Translations under genes and position numbers: made by a program
Notes under the pieces: generated by a model
Seen by the model: the letters and a program-made list of their open reading frames with translations, nothing else
Databases searched by the model: none
Told to the model about the DNA's origin: nothing
From: Staphylococcus pettenkoferi
GTDB taxonomy: Bacteria > Bacillota > Bacilli > Staphylococcales > Staphylococcaceae
Length of the DNA stretch: 62,580 bases
Direction of reading: 5' to 3'
NCBI RefSeq assembly: GCF_002902685.1
Contig: NZ_PPRN01000003.1
Span: forward strand, 1 to 62,580
In this document: piece by piece, positions 54,871-62,561 of the stretch
Layout: each line of letters opens with the position of its first letter
Numbering within the stretch: position 1 is the first letter of the stretch

Positions 54871-56052
54871 ATGTATGATAAATTGTGGACGAAGGACTTT
54901 ATCTTTATTACTTTCGTCAATTTTTTAATGTATATGATTCACTATACACTCATCGTTACCATTACCGATTTCACTATTCATCAATACCATGCTTCTGAAT
55001 CTATGGGCGGTTTAGCGGCAGGTATTTTTATTATCGGTATGTTATTCGGGCGTTTAGTCGCAGGTCGATTTATCGATCTATTTCAACCGAAGTACTTCCT
55101 TTTGGGCGGTATTATCTTTTCAATCATTACCGTCGCGTTGTATTTCACAATCAATAGTTTACTCATCATTATGATTGTGCGTTTACTTCACGGTGTCGCA
55201 TTTGGCTTTTCATCTACAGCTACAGGTGCGATATCTTCAACCATCGTTCCAGAAGAGCGTAAAGGTGAAGGCATTGGTTACTATGCCTTGAGTACGACGA
55301 TTGCTGCTGCAGTGGGACCTTTCGTCGGACTTGAAATCAGCGGTAACTTAGGTTTCCAATCTAACTTCTTAGTTTGTCTCATCGTTATCGTTGTGTCTCT
55401 ACTCTTTGCGCTTACAGTCAACAAAGTGCCTAAAGAAGAGGACGAAGTGGCAGAAGAAGCTGCTCCTGCGAGTGGTTTAGCTAAGTTTATTCAGAAAGAA
55501 GCCTTACCGATTGCGACAGTTATCGTCTTTATCGGTATCGCCTATTCAAGTGTACTTTCTTATTTTAGTATCTATACCAAACTCATTGATTTAGCGTCAT
55601 TCTCTGGTTTATTCTTCGTGGTTTACGCGATTACTACTTTCGTGACACGTCCAGTGACAGGTAAAATTTATGACGCTTATGGTGAGAATAAGATTATGTA
55701 TCCTGTGCTAATCAGTTTCGCACTCGGATTCTTGATACTTTCAATGTCACATGGTGCCGTATTGCTACTCATTTCAGCCATCTTTATCGGCTTAGGCTAC
55801 GGTACAATTATTCCTAGTGCTCAAGCGATTGCGATTCAACAATCACCGAAGAAGAAGATTGGTTTAGCCACTTCTACATTCTACATGTTCACAGACTTCG
55901 GTGCGGGGATCGGTCCAGTATTGCTTGGCTTAATCATTCCACTGACTGGTTACCGTTCTCTTTACGTCATTATGGCTATACTCGTCGTCTTTGCGACAGT
56001 TCTTTACTTTGCCCTTCATGGTAAAAAGGCTACACAACAACGTAGCTATTAA
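54871..56052 (+). CDS. MFS efflux-type transporter
   Basis: A 393-residue transporter with about twelve membrane helices. GMLFGRLVAGRFIDLFQPKY near 60-79 is MFS motif A, and LSTTIAAAVGPFVGLEI near 148 is the drug/proton antiporter motif C type (GP in helix five). The substrate is unknown; YwoG-like relatives export drugs or metabolites. AAAAAGGG lies before the ATG; the longer frame has no ribosome site. Divergent from the LysR gene. Confidence 0.88.
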   Translation: MYDKLWTKDFIFITFVNFLMYMIHYTLIVTITDFTIHQYHASESMGGLAAGIFIIGMLFGRLVAGRFIDLFQPKYFLLGGIIFSIITVALYFTINSLLIIMIVRLLHGVAFGFSSTATGAISSTIVPEERKGEGIGYYALSTTIAAAVGPFVGLEISGNLGFQSNFLVCLIVIVVSLLFALTVNKVPKEEDEVAEEAAPASGLAKFIQKEALPIATVIVFIGIAYSSVLSYFSIYTKLIDLASFSGLFFVVYAITTFVTRPVTGKIYDAYGENKIMYPVLISFALGFLILSMSHGAVLLLISAIFIGLGYGTIIPSAQAIAIQQSPKKKIGLATSTFYMFTDFGAGIGPVLLGLIIPLTGYRSLYVIMAILVVFATVLYFALHGKKATQQRSY

Positions 56053-56076
56053 CTTCATATTCTTATACACTACTTT

Positions 56077-56113
56077 GCCCCACCTTGGTCATTGAACTAA
56101 GGCGGGGCTTTTA
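56077..56113 (+). terminator. MFS-gene terminator
   Basis: GCCCC-CCTT pairs with AAGG-GGGGC and four T follow; 25 bases after the stop. Confidence 0.85.
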
Positions 56114-56183
56114 TAATATGTAAAAGTGTTGGAACGCGTTGAAGCTGAGTTTCTACCCTCAAGACTATCACTACGCATCCTAT

Positions 56184-56219
56184 GTAAAAAAGCGATGGAA
56201 CATTACGTCCCACCGCTTC
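56184..56219 (-). terminator. psm-beta operon terminator
   Basis: On the minus strand AAGCGGTGG pairs with CCATCGCTT (one GU-type mismatch) and six T follow; about 40 bases after the first psm-beta stop. Confidence 0.85.
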
Positions 56220-56257
56220 ATTATAGTTATCGAATCATTATATTGAAAAGCTTGAAA

Positions 56258-56389
56258 TTAGCCAAAGAAGCCAGCGATGAAGTCTACACCTTTAGCTGCA
56301 GCTTCTGCAATGCTTGTACCCATTGTAGCCCAGTCTTTGTCTAATCCTGCTTTTACTGCATCTGAAATTGCACTTACGATACCTTCCAT
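56258..56389 (-). CDS. beta-class phenol-soluble modulin, second gene
   Basis: A 43-residue peptide: [16 protein letters not shown], then [16 protein letters not shown] and [11 protein letters not shown]. Length, the DKDWxxMGTSI core and the C-terminal amphipathic helix match the beta PSM family, including the S. lugdunensis SLUSH and S. haemolyticus inhibitor peptides. Such peptides are exported without signal peptide by the Pmt ABC system, act as surfactants and shape biofilm. AAAGGATG lies 12 bases before the ATG. It differs from the upstream copy at two residues (alanines for serine 6->7 region and valine 31). A CCAACCAT/ATGGTTGG hairpin separates the two. Confidence 0.9.
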   Translation of the reverse strand: MEGIVSAISDAVKAGLDKDWATMGTSIAEAAAKGVDFIAGFFG

Positions 56390-56531
56390 GAATAATTCAT
56401 CCTTTCAAATTAATTTATTTATAATCAAGTTATTATTGTACTAATCAAAAATGCTTAGATGGTGGATATGACTGCTTAAGTGTCCAACCCAACCATCTTA
56501 GCATGGTTGGAACTCCTTCACGCTTTCGGAA

Positions 56532-56663
56532 TTAACCGAAGAAACCAGCGATGAAGTCAACGCCTTTAGCTACTGCTTCAGCGATGCTTGTTCCCATTGT
56601 AGCCCAGTCTTTATCAAGACCTGCTTTTACTGCGTCTGAGATAGAACTTACGATACCTTCCAT
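56532..56663 (-). CDS. beta-class phenol-soluble modulin, first gene
   Basis: A 43-residue peptide nearly identical to its neighbour: [52 protein letters not shown] lies seven bases before the ATG. It is the promoter-proximal gene of a two-gene psm-beta operon, with an AgrA-type site and promoter upstream. The two copies are recent duplicates. Amphipathic alpha-helix; no signal peptide, as expected. Confidence 0.92.
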   Translation of the reverse strand: MEGIVSSISDAVKAGLDKDWATMGTSIAEAVAKGVDFIAGFFG

Positions 56664-56699
56664 GATTTTCACCCCTTTCTGTTGTCTTCTGAACTGTTA

Positions 56700-56750
56700 A
56701 CTATAGTGTAAGGGATAGAACGTAACTGTGGTAAATGAGTGCCTAGATGT
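56700..56750 (-). promoter_or_regulatory. psm-beta promoter with AgrA-type direct repeats
   Basis: On the minus strand TATAGT (56705-56700) and CAGTTA (56728-56723) form a promoter with 17-base spacing. ACAGTTACG (56729-56721) and ACATCTAGG (56750-56742) are two nine-base direct repeats 12 bases apart, the spacing AgrA binds, and the proximal repeat overlaps the minus-35 box as in P2/P3 and psm promoters. Two further TTAGGTAC repeats lie at 56751-56770. Confidence 0.65.
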
Positions 56751-56770
56751 ACCTAAAGAGTACCTAAGTG

Positions 56771-57242
56771 TAACATTTTGGTCATAAATTACACGCTTAC
56801 TATTCCAATCCGTTGATTTATGAGTAGTCATTTACTTCAAAGATGTATTTTTACTCTTAAAATAGTTAGCGCACTTCTTAATTAAGCAAAATTTTTTAAA
56901 CTTTTTTGCTACAACTGGGTTATAGTTTAATTCGTGCTACTTATTACGGGCATTCGTTTCGTAATATTTATATCTATCACGCCATTGCTTCCGTTGAATT
57001 TGTATACTTTTGATGATCCTCTTGGATTAAATGCACGTGCCTTAAAGTGTGACGGTGAAATTCGAAATTGCGTCTCACGCTTAAGAATGTTCTCACGCTT
57101 TTACTAATTAAGAAAGCCGGTTACACTTATCCACTTCAGACACCATCACTTTCTCTCCTACCAGCAAAAAGTCCGCAGATGATACTAAAACATCTACGAA
57201 CCGAACTTGTATCTTCATATATATAATGTACTCGAACTAGAC
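56771..57242. other. gene-free interval between psm-beta promoter and the phosphatase gene
   Basis: About 470 bases with no credible ORF on either strand. I see AT-rich DNA near 56850-56930 and ordinary composition to the right; no terminator of the phosphatase gene was identified with confidence. Confidence 0.4.
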
Positions 57243-57836
57243 TTACATTTTACCTATCTCTTTATAATGAGAAAGATGATGCGTCATATTAAAATCTTGA
57301 ACATGCCAAGCCCCATCGCGAAGAGTTATCGTACTCATACTTCCATTCACTAAACTGTGGCGTGGAATTTCCATATCGTGCATGCACATCGTTCTCAATA
57401 GATAGTTAATCACCGCTCCATGTGAAACGACAATTACCTGGCCTTGAGGATATTCCGCTTGAAGCTTATTCAATGCGGCTCGTAAACGCTGCTCCAAATG
57501 TGCTTCTGTTTCCTGTTGAGGATAAATTCGATCAGGGTAAGCTGTTAGTCTCTCTTCCACGGTCATCCCCTCTGCAGTACCAAAACTGCGCTCAATAAAG
57601 TCCTCCATCTCCAATAGAGGAATCTGCAATTGTTCTTGGATGAGCTCAGCCGTACGATATGCGCGACGTAAAGGGCTGGTTACGATCGCTGACCATTGTT
57701 GACCACTCAGAGCCTTTGCACATTCTTTCGCTTGCTGAATGCCGTTATCATCGAGTTCTGTATCCGTACGTCCTTGGAGCTTCCCAAGTTGATTCCATTC
57801 CGTTTCACCATGTCTCACGAGGCAAATTTCCGTCAT
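57243..57836 (-). CDS. histidine phosphatase (phosphoglycerate mutase-like)
   Basis: A 197-residue branch-1 histidine phosphatase. The catalytic motif is CLVRHGETEWNQLGKLQGR at 5-23 with histidine 9, ERSFGTAEGMTVEE near 84 gives the glutamate and VVSHGAVINYLL near 137 the second histidine. It may be a broad phosphatase (GpmB/PhoE type) rather than a glycolytic mutase. AAGGGAG lies eight bases before the ATG. Single gene; divergent from the ureohydrolase with a 217-base spacer. Confidence 0.9.
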   Translation of the reverse strand: MTEICLVRHGETEWNQLGKLQGRTDTELDDNGIQQAKECAKALSGQQWSAIVTSPLRRAYRTAELIQEQLQIPLLEMEDFIERSFGTAEGMTVEERLTAYPDRIYPQQETEAHLEQRLRAALNKLQAEYPQGQVIVVSHGAVINYLLRTMCMHDMEIPRHSLVNGSMSTITLRDGAWHVQDFNMTHHLSHYKEIGKM

Positions 57837-57997
57837 CCGTACACTCCCTTTCTTGCGTTATCTCTATCATAACTGTCCTCTATCCTCTGCGACAAAGATT
57901 TCTTTCTGAATCCTCCACTTCCGCTTACTTTAATTCACACAGTGCTTAATATCTTAATTATTAACTAACCATTCCACTATATAGTTTTCAGATTTAT

Positions 57998-58026
57998 TTG
58001 AAAAGGCAAAGAGATAACTATATAAT
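57998..58026 (+). promoter_or_regulatory. promoter of the ureohydrolase operon
   Basis: TTGAAA (57998-58003), 17-base spacer, TATAAT (58021-58026), 28 bases before the start codon. Confidence 0.75.
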
Positions 58027-58053
58027 AACTAACAATAAAGGAGTGGGTAGTTT

Positions 58054-58995
58054 ATGAAAAATAATATTTACGGTAATACACCGTGCTTTTTAAATAGTAA
58101 GAACTTGGTTCAATCTGGAACTTTAGATACTGACGTCATCTTCTATGGTGCACCTTTCGAAGGTGAAAGTACTTGGGGAGATTATACAGGCGTTGAACTC
58201 GGTCCGAAACAAATTCGTTTAAGCTCTGCGCGTTATAGTTGTTATTTACCAGAACTCAATCATATTGATGTGAGCGAACACCTTTCACTGGGAGATGCTG
58301 GAGATGTTCCGTTCGTGGCACATAATAATGAAGAAAGTTATCACAACATCGAGACTTTTACCCAAAGCTTGTGGGAAAGCGGTAAGTTTCTCGTCGGCTT
58401 CGGCGGTGAACATGGAGTAACCTATCCCATATTGAAAGCTTTGACGAATACAGGTAAGAAAGTCGGCATTATTCATCTTGATGCGCATTACGATAATATG
58501 CCGGATTACGAAGGTGAAAAATTCGCGCGTAACACACCTTTTATGCACCTCTATAAGACTGAAGGTGTGCGTAATGAAAGTATTATTCATACTGGTATTC
58601 ACGGGCCACGCAATCAACCTGAGACGGGTCGCTATGCGGAAGAAGCTGGAGCACAAACACTGACGATCAATGATATTCGTGCCGCTAAAGATTTAAAGGC
58701 TTTCGCTAGAGATATTTATGACCAAGCACAACAAGATGTCGATGTGGTTTACTTAACTATTTGTAGTGATGTCTTGGATTTCGCCTTTAATCCTGGAGGC
58801 CCAGTAGACGGCAATGGCCTATCATCTTTCGAATTACTCACGCTCATCCACGAATTTGGCAAACTCGGTTTATGCGGAATGGATTATGTGGAAGTCTATC
58901 CAATGAATGACGCCAATCAGAACTCTTCACACTTCGTCTCTACAGCTGTATTGTACGTCCTCGCTGGTCACGTCGCTTATTTGAATAATAATTAA
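58054..58995 (+). CDS. ureohydrolase-family enzyme (formimidoylglutamase/agmatinase-like)
   Basis: A 313-residue arginase/agmatinase/formiminoglutamase protein. Manganese motifs are FGGEHGVTYP near 115, IIHLDAHYDNMPDY near 138 and LTICSDVLDFAFNPGGP near 232; in the last the usual first aspartate of SxDxDxxDP is cysteine, as in HutG. The N-terminal PFEGESTWGDYTGVELGPKQIRL region (in part PFEGESTWGDYTG) binds substrate. It cleaves a guanidino or formimino group to give urea or formamide; the substrate is unknown. AAAGGAG precedes the ATG. An Nramp-fold transporter follows in the same operon and may supply the substrate. Confidence 0.85.
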   Translation: MKNNIYGNTPCFLNSKNLVQSGTLDTDVIFYGAPFEGESTWGDYTGVELGPKQIRLSSARYSCYLPELNHIDVSEHLSLGDAGDVPFVAHNNEESYHNIETFTQSLWESGKFLVGFGGEHGVTYPILKALTNTGKKVGIIHLDAHYDNMPDYEGEKFARNTPFMHLYKTEGVRNESIIHTGIHGPRNQPETGRYAEEAGAQTLTINDIRAAKDLKAFARDIYDQAQQDVDVVYLTICSDVLDFAFNPGGPVDGNGLSSFELLTLIHEFGKLGLCGMDYVEVYPMNDANQNSSHFVSTAVLYVLAGHVAYLNNN

Positions 58996-59066
58996 ACATC
59001 GCGCATTCAACTATAACTCATATGCGCACAAGGGGTTGGGAGTATGTTATCTAAAGGATTCAAATC

Positions 59067-60260
59067 TTGAAAGCATTGGGGCCAGGTATGATTATCACCG
59101 CTTCCTTTATCGGACCTGGTACCGTCACTACGATGACACAAAGCGGGGCTGACTTTGGTTACAGTTTACTTTGGGCAGTCGTCTTCTCTGTAATTGCGAC
59201 TATTGTCGTTCAAGAAATGATTATTCGCCTATCTTTAGTAACACGCGAAGGACTTGGGGAAGCCATTCAGTCGTTACTTCAACATAAAGTGGGCAAATTC
59301 ATTCTCGTGTGGTTTATCTTAATCGTCGTAACGCTCGGTTGTGCTGCCTATATTAGCGGTGATTTAATTGGGACGTCACTTGGAGCAGCCTACTTGTTAC
59401 ACTTACCGAAACATGTCGTCGCTCCGATTATTGGGATTATTATTTTGTTAATTGGTGTGCTAGGGAATTATGATTTTTTAGAAAAAGTCATGATTGTACT
59501 GATGGTAATCATGGGACTCATCTTTATTACAACGATGATTCTTGTGCAGCCTGATGTAGGTGCTGTGTTTAAAGGTGCGTTGGTTCCTACTGTACCAAAC
59601 GGATCTATGTTGACGGTTATCGCTTTGATCGGAACCACTGTAGTTCCTTATAATTTCTTTATTCACTCTACTGCAGTTCACGAACGCTTTCACAGTATCA
59701 AAGCACTGCGCTTTGCGCGTTGGGATACCGTTCTTTCAATTACGATTGGTGGAATTATTTCAGCAGCGATCTTAATTTCAGCTGCTACGTTGATTCGAGG
59801 TGAAGAAGTATCGAGTGTGATCCAGCTCGCTCGACCTTTAGAACCTATTCTAGGTCAAGCAGCACCCTATGCGATGAGTATCGGCTTGTTTGCCGCAGGT
59901 CTTTCTTCTGCTCTCGCTTCTCCAACCGGTGCAGCTGCTACGATTAGTAGTTTACTTGGTTGGAAAGGTGGCATGTCGAGCAAGAAATATAAGACCGTCT
60001 TTGCATGCATCATCATCGTCGGCATTATTTCTTCTGCTTTAGGATTCGAACCGCTTCAGGTGGTACTTGTCGCACAAGCATTAAATGGAATGATCTTGCC
60101 GATTGTTGCGATTGTGATCTTTATTATTATCAATCGCCGTCGCTTACTCGGTGACTATGTGAATAACTGGAAATGGAATGTGATTGGTGGACTCGTCGTT
60201 GCAGTCATTACTTTTCTCGGCGGTTATAGCTTAGTGGATGCTGTAGCGCAATTATTTTAG
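59067..60260 (+). CDS. Nramp-fold transporter without the canonical metal site
   Basis: A 397-residue protein with about eleven membrane helices, clearly of the Nramp fold (LGPGMIITASFIGPGT at 4-19, TTVVPYNFFIHSTAVHERF near 190). Helix one reads GPGT where manganese/iron transporters have DPGN, and helix six reads VPYN for MPHN, so the residues that bind the metal are replaced. It should carry another solute. TTG 59067 is used, with AAAGGA eight bases upstream. An ATG at 59044 opens a frame (MLSKGFKS) that ends by TGA overlapping the TTG; a one-base deletion may have split the true start. Follows the ureohydrolase by 71 bases. Confidence 0.82.
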   Translation: MKALGPGMIITASFIGPGTVTTMTQSGADFGYSLLWAVVFSVIATIVVQEMIIRLSLVTREGLGEAIQSLLQHKVGKFILVWFILIVVTLGCAAYISGDLIGTSLGAAYLLHLPKHVVAPIIGIIILLIGVLGNYDFLEKVMIVLMVIMGLIFITTMILVQPDVGAVFKGALVPTVPNGSMLTVIALIGTTVVPYNFFIHSTAVHERFHSIKALRFARWDTVLSITIGGIISAAILISAATLIRGEEVSSVIQLARPLEPILGQAAPYAMSIGLFAAGLSSALASPTGAAATISSLLGWKGGMSSKKYKTVFACIIIVGIISSALGFEPLQVVLVAQALNGMILPIVAIVIFIIINRRRLLGDYVNNWKWNVIGGLVVAVITFLGGYSLVDAVAQLF

Positions 60261-60366
60261 CTTTAATTGTACCCAGCGTATATAATGAATATAAAGAGAA
60301 AGACTTTGTTATTAAGGCACTTCGAAATATGTTACGCTACAACTACCCAGAATGGAGTGAAGATCC

Positions 60367-60543
60367 TTGCGTTCAAACATCACGATGTTATTACTGATCA
60401 TCATAGGCTGGATTCTTGGGATCACGTTAATTGTGAGTGGTTTCATCAATCACCACTACGTTGTTATGAGTGTCGGTATTGTGGGACTAATCATGAATAT
60501 CTACTATTATGTTCAATATCGCCAAAGATCCAGAGAAGATTAA
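60367..60543 (+). CDS. small two-pass membrane protein A
   Basis: A 58-residue protein starting at TTG (MRSNITMLLLII), with GGAG nine bases upstream. Two hydrophobic segments (about 7-25 and 31-48) are joined by FINHHYVV and the end is basic (QYRQRSRED). Its helix-HH-helix layout resembles the next protein (GHHSVL). Too short for a family call. About 105 bases after the Nramp-like gene; possibly same transcript. Confidence 0.65.
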   Translation: MRSNITMLLLIIIGWILGITLIVSGFINHHYVVMSVGIVGLIMNIYYYVQYRQRSRED

Positions 60544-60570
60544 GAACGCTAACGAAAGGAGTTGAAGGTA

Positions 60571-60771
60571 ATGGATAACAGTATGCTATCACCTTTAGCG
60601 ACAATTGTTACGTTGATTGTGGCAATTATCATGCTCATCATGGCTTTAGTCGGTCATCATTCCGTCTTAGCCTTCTTCGCGTTAATCTTGATTCTTCTAC
60701 AACTGTTTAAAGTATACGTTAATTATAAGAAGAACTTTACGCACGAGGATGATAGAGACCATATTGAATAA
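60571..60771 (+). CDS. small two-pass membrane protein B
   Basis: A 66-residue protein: two membrane segments around ALVGHHSVLAFF and a charged end (NFTHEDDRDHIE). AAAGGAG lies ten bases before ATG 60571; the TTG nine bases earlier is too close to it. It follows protein A by 27 bases and is ended by the hairpin at 60787. Function unknown; the histidine pair between helices is shared by all three copies. Confidence 0.7.
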   Translation: MDNSMLSPLATIVTLIVAIIMLIMALVGHHSVLAFFALILILLQLFKVYVNYKKNFTHEDDRDHIE

Positions 60772-60786
60772 GGATTTGTAATTATT

Positions 60787-60819
60787 AAAAACTGCGCTGT
60801 AATAAGGGCGCAGTTTTTC
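60787..60819 (+). terminator. terminator after small membrane protein B
   Basis: AAACTGCGC pairs with GCGCAGTTT around a ten-base loop, then TTC. It follows the stop by 15 bases. Confidence 0.85.
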
Positions 60820-60822
60820 TGT

Positions 60823-61080
60823 ATGTATACGGGTGTTGGGCGAATTTGCGGGTCGCGGTGCAGCGTTTTATCACTTATAACAATTATAGCGATTCTTATA
60901 TTTATAGTAGCTCTAGTTGGCCATCACCATTTACTAACATGCTTTAGTCTGGTATTAATAATATTACGTACTTTGATTATAAAAAGAATGACGAAAAGCA
61001 ATATTGAAAGTATGAATAATCATTTAGAAAGTGAGGTAATACTATTTTTGGTAAGGATAAAGATGAAGACCGTTTCGTAA
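60823..61080 (+). pseudogene. decayed third copy of the small membrane protein
   Basis: The frame contains LSLITIIAILIFIVALVGHHHLLTCF, of which ALVGHHHLL matches protein B (ALVGHHSVL), but the N-terminal part (MYTGVGRICGSRC) is unlike it, the only ATG lies right after a terminator without ribosome site, and the end (EVILFLVRIKMKTVS) runs into the DUF6440 gene in another frame. It looks like a duplicate that has lost its start. Confidence 0.5.
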
Positions 61081-61241
61081 CGGAGAAAGCTTCGAGTGAT
61101 AAGAATGTTAGAACTTATATACTAACCGACAAAGTGACTGGAAATCAGTATTTAGCAAGTTGGATTTCAACAGGTGGCGGCCTTACTCCTCTACTTGATG
61201 AGAATGGAAACATTAGTAAATCAGACAAATATCCTGAATAA
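61044..61241 (+). CDS. DUF6440 family protein, apparent ATT start
   Basis: A 65-residue protein: FGKDKDEDRFVTEKASS, then YILTDKVTGNQYLASW and GGGLTPLLDENGNISK. The TDKxTGxQYL and GLTPLLDENG motifs are those of DUF6440, a small family of unknown function, whose members begin MFG. Here the codon before FG is ATT, and GAGGTAATACT gives a well-placed ribosome site. No ATG, GTG or TTG is available in frame upstream before a stop. Either ATT is used as a rare start or a start-loss mutation has occurred. A compound terminator follows. Confidence 0.6.
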   Translation: MFGKDKDEDRFVTEKASSDKNVRTYILTDKVTGNQYLASWISTGGGLTPLLDENGNISKSDKYPE

Positions 61242-61250
61242 TTAAGGGAA

Positions 61251-61344
61251 AAGCTGGATTTCGTTTACCCCTATCGTTAGATTTAAGTATAAATATACGT
61301 CGTTTAATATGGGGAACGCCAACGGAATCCAGCTTCTTTTTTTT
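61251..61344. terminator. compound terminator between DUF6440 and amidohydrolase genes
   Basis: AAGCTGGATTTCGTT (61251-61265) pairs with AACGGAATCCAGCTT (61321-61335), one mismatch, around a long arm CCCCTAT/ATATGGGG, and C plus eight T follow on the plus strand. The minus side has TTTT, so it may stop both converging genes. Confidence 0.8.
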
Positions 61345-62416
61345 ATGAGAATAGTTGTTTGATATTTCGGTTAAATATACCTTCTTTTTCTTCTTGAGTG
61401 AAGTAGTTTGTACGACTTATATCTTGTTGCATTTTATCTATCCAAGAATCTGGCGCATAATGCGCATCTGAGCCGAAGAGCACATGTGACACATCCGTCG
61501 TTTCTTTTAAGCTCGCAAAGGTCGCATCGCCTGTAGAAAGCGCTGTATCGTAATAGAACCGACTAAAGTATTCCGAAACGGTTAAGTTTAACGTGTTCCA
61601 GCCATCAAGACCATATTTATACTGCTTAAACATCTTCGCATATTTCACAGGGTGTTTGATAACCGTCTTCACTAAATCTTTCTTCTTACTCCCCATCATC
61701 GGCTGCAAACGCGATTTCGGATCTTCCATAATATAGCGTTGCGTCTCTAACGCCTCATGAATACGCCATTTCAGATACGGTAACGTTCCACCTGCATGTG
61801 CGAGAATAAACTTCAACTGCTCATAACGCTCCATCGTGCCACTGAGTACAAGGTTCGTTGCTGCTCGTGTCGTATTGAAGGTAAATTCTTCGAGGAAATC
61901 TGCAAAGACATATTGCGGTTTCGCCACTTTATCTGACGTTGAACTTGGATGTACAAAGACGATACCTTGATGACGGTTAATCTCAGCCATCACTGGGTCG
62001 AACTGATCATCGCCTAAATACGCATCGCCATAGTTAGACAATAAACCAATGCCATCTAGCTTTAATTCTTCAAGCGCATATCTCACTTCCGCGATAGACT
62101 CTTTGACATGAGGCATAGGGAGTAAAGCGAAACTTTTGAAACGTCCAGGATACTTCGCCTTGAGTTCAGCTTGATATTCGTTGACTTGACGTGCGACTTT
62201 CGCAGCTTTCTTTTTCTTAAAAGGAAGTGTCGCCGGCTCTGAAATTGAAGTCACACCGACATCAATTCCTAACTCGTCCATCATTTGTAAACTATCTTTA
62301 GGCTCCCAATCTTTAATAGGATAACCACCTGCTGTCGTTACGCCAATCTTCTTCAATGCGCGTTTATATATTTGAGGGATAATATGATGATGAATATCTA
62401 CTATTTGTGGAAACAT
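61343..62416 (-). CDS. amidohydrolase-family metal-dependent hydrolase
   Basis: A 357-residue TIM-barrel protein of the ACMSD/amidohydrolase-2 type. The metal motif is VDIHHHIIP at 6-14, later ligands in IVFVHPSST near 158 and FILAHAGGTLPYL near 205, and the aspartate in LFGSDAHYAPDSW near 310. It would hydrolyse or decarboxylate an unknown cyclic or carboxylic substrate with a bound zinc or iron ion. GAAGGTTTTAAC precedes the ATG. Last gene of the contig; single. Confidence 0.85.
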   Translation of the reverse strand: MFPQIVDIHHHIIPQIYKRALKKIGVTTAGGYPIKDWEPKDSLQMMDELGIDVGVTSISEPATLPFKKKKAAKVARQVNEYQAELKAKYPGRFKSFALLPMPHVKESIAEVRYALEELKLDGIGLLSNYGDAYLGDDQFDPVMAEINRHQGIVFVHPSSTSDKVAKPQYVFADFLEEFTFNTTRAATNLVLSGTMERYEQLKFILAHAGGTLPYLKWRIHEALETQRYIMEDPKSRLQPMMGSKKKDLVKTVIKHPVKYAKMFKQYKYGLDGWNTLNLTVSEYFSRFYYDTALSTGDATFASLKETTDVSHVLFGSDAHYAPDSWIDKMQQDISRTNYFTQEEKEGIFNRNIKQLFS

Positions 62417-62561
62417 GTTAAAACCTTCTTTCGGGAGAATATACTAGTTTCTACTATTATAGTTTACTACTTTTTCCTGATATTGAAACATTAATTCATC
62501 GCTGTACATTCTTTCTTATGAATAACTGGAAAATAAGAAATGCAAATAAACCCCTATATAC

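Noticed and set aside
60267-60578. A 103-codon frame after the Nramp-like gene
   Set aside because: Another frame over the same bases (60367-60543) has a ribosome site and membrane-protein composition; this one has neither.
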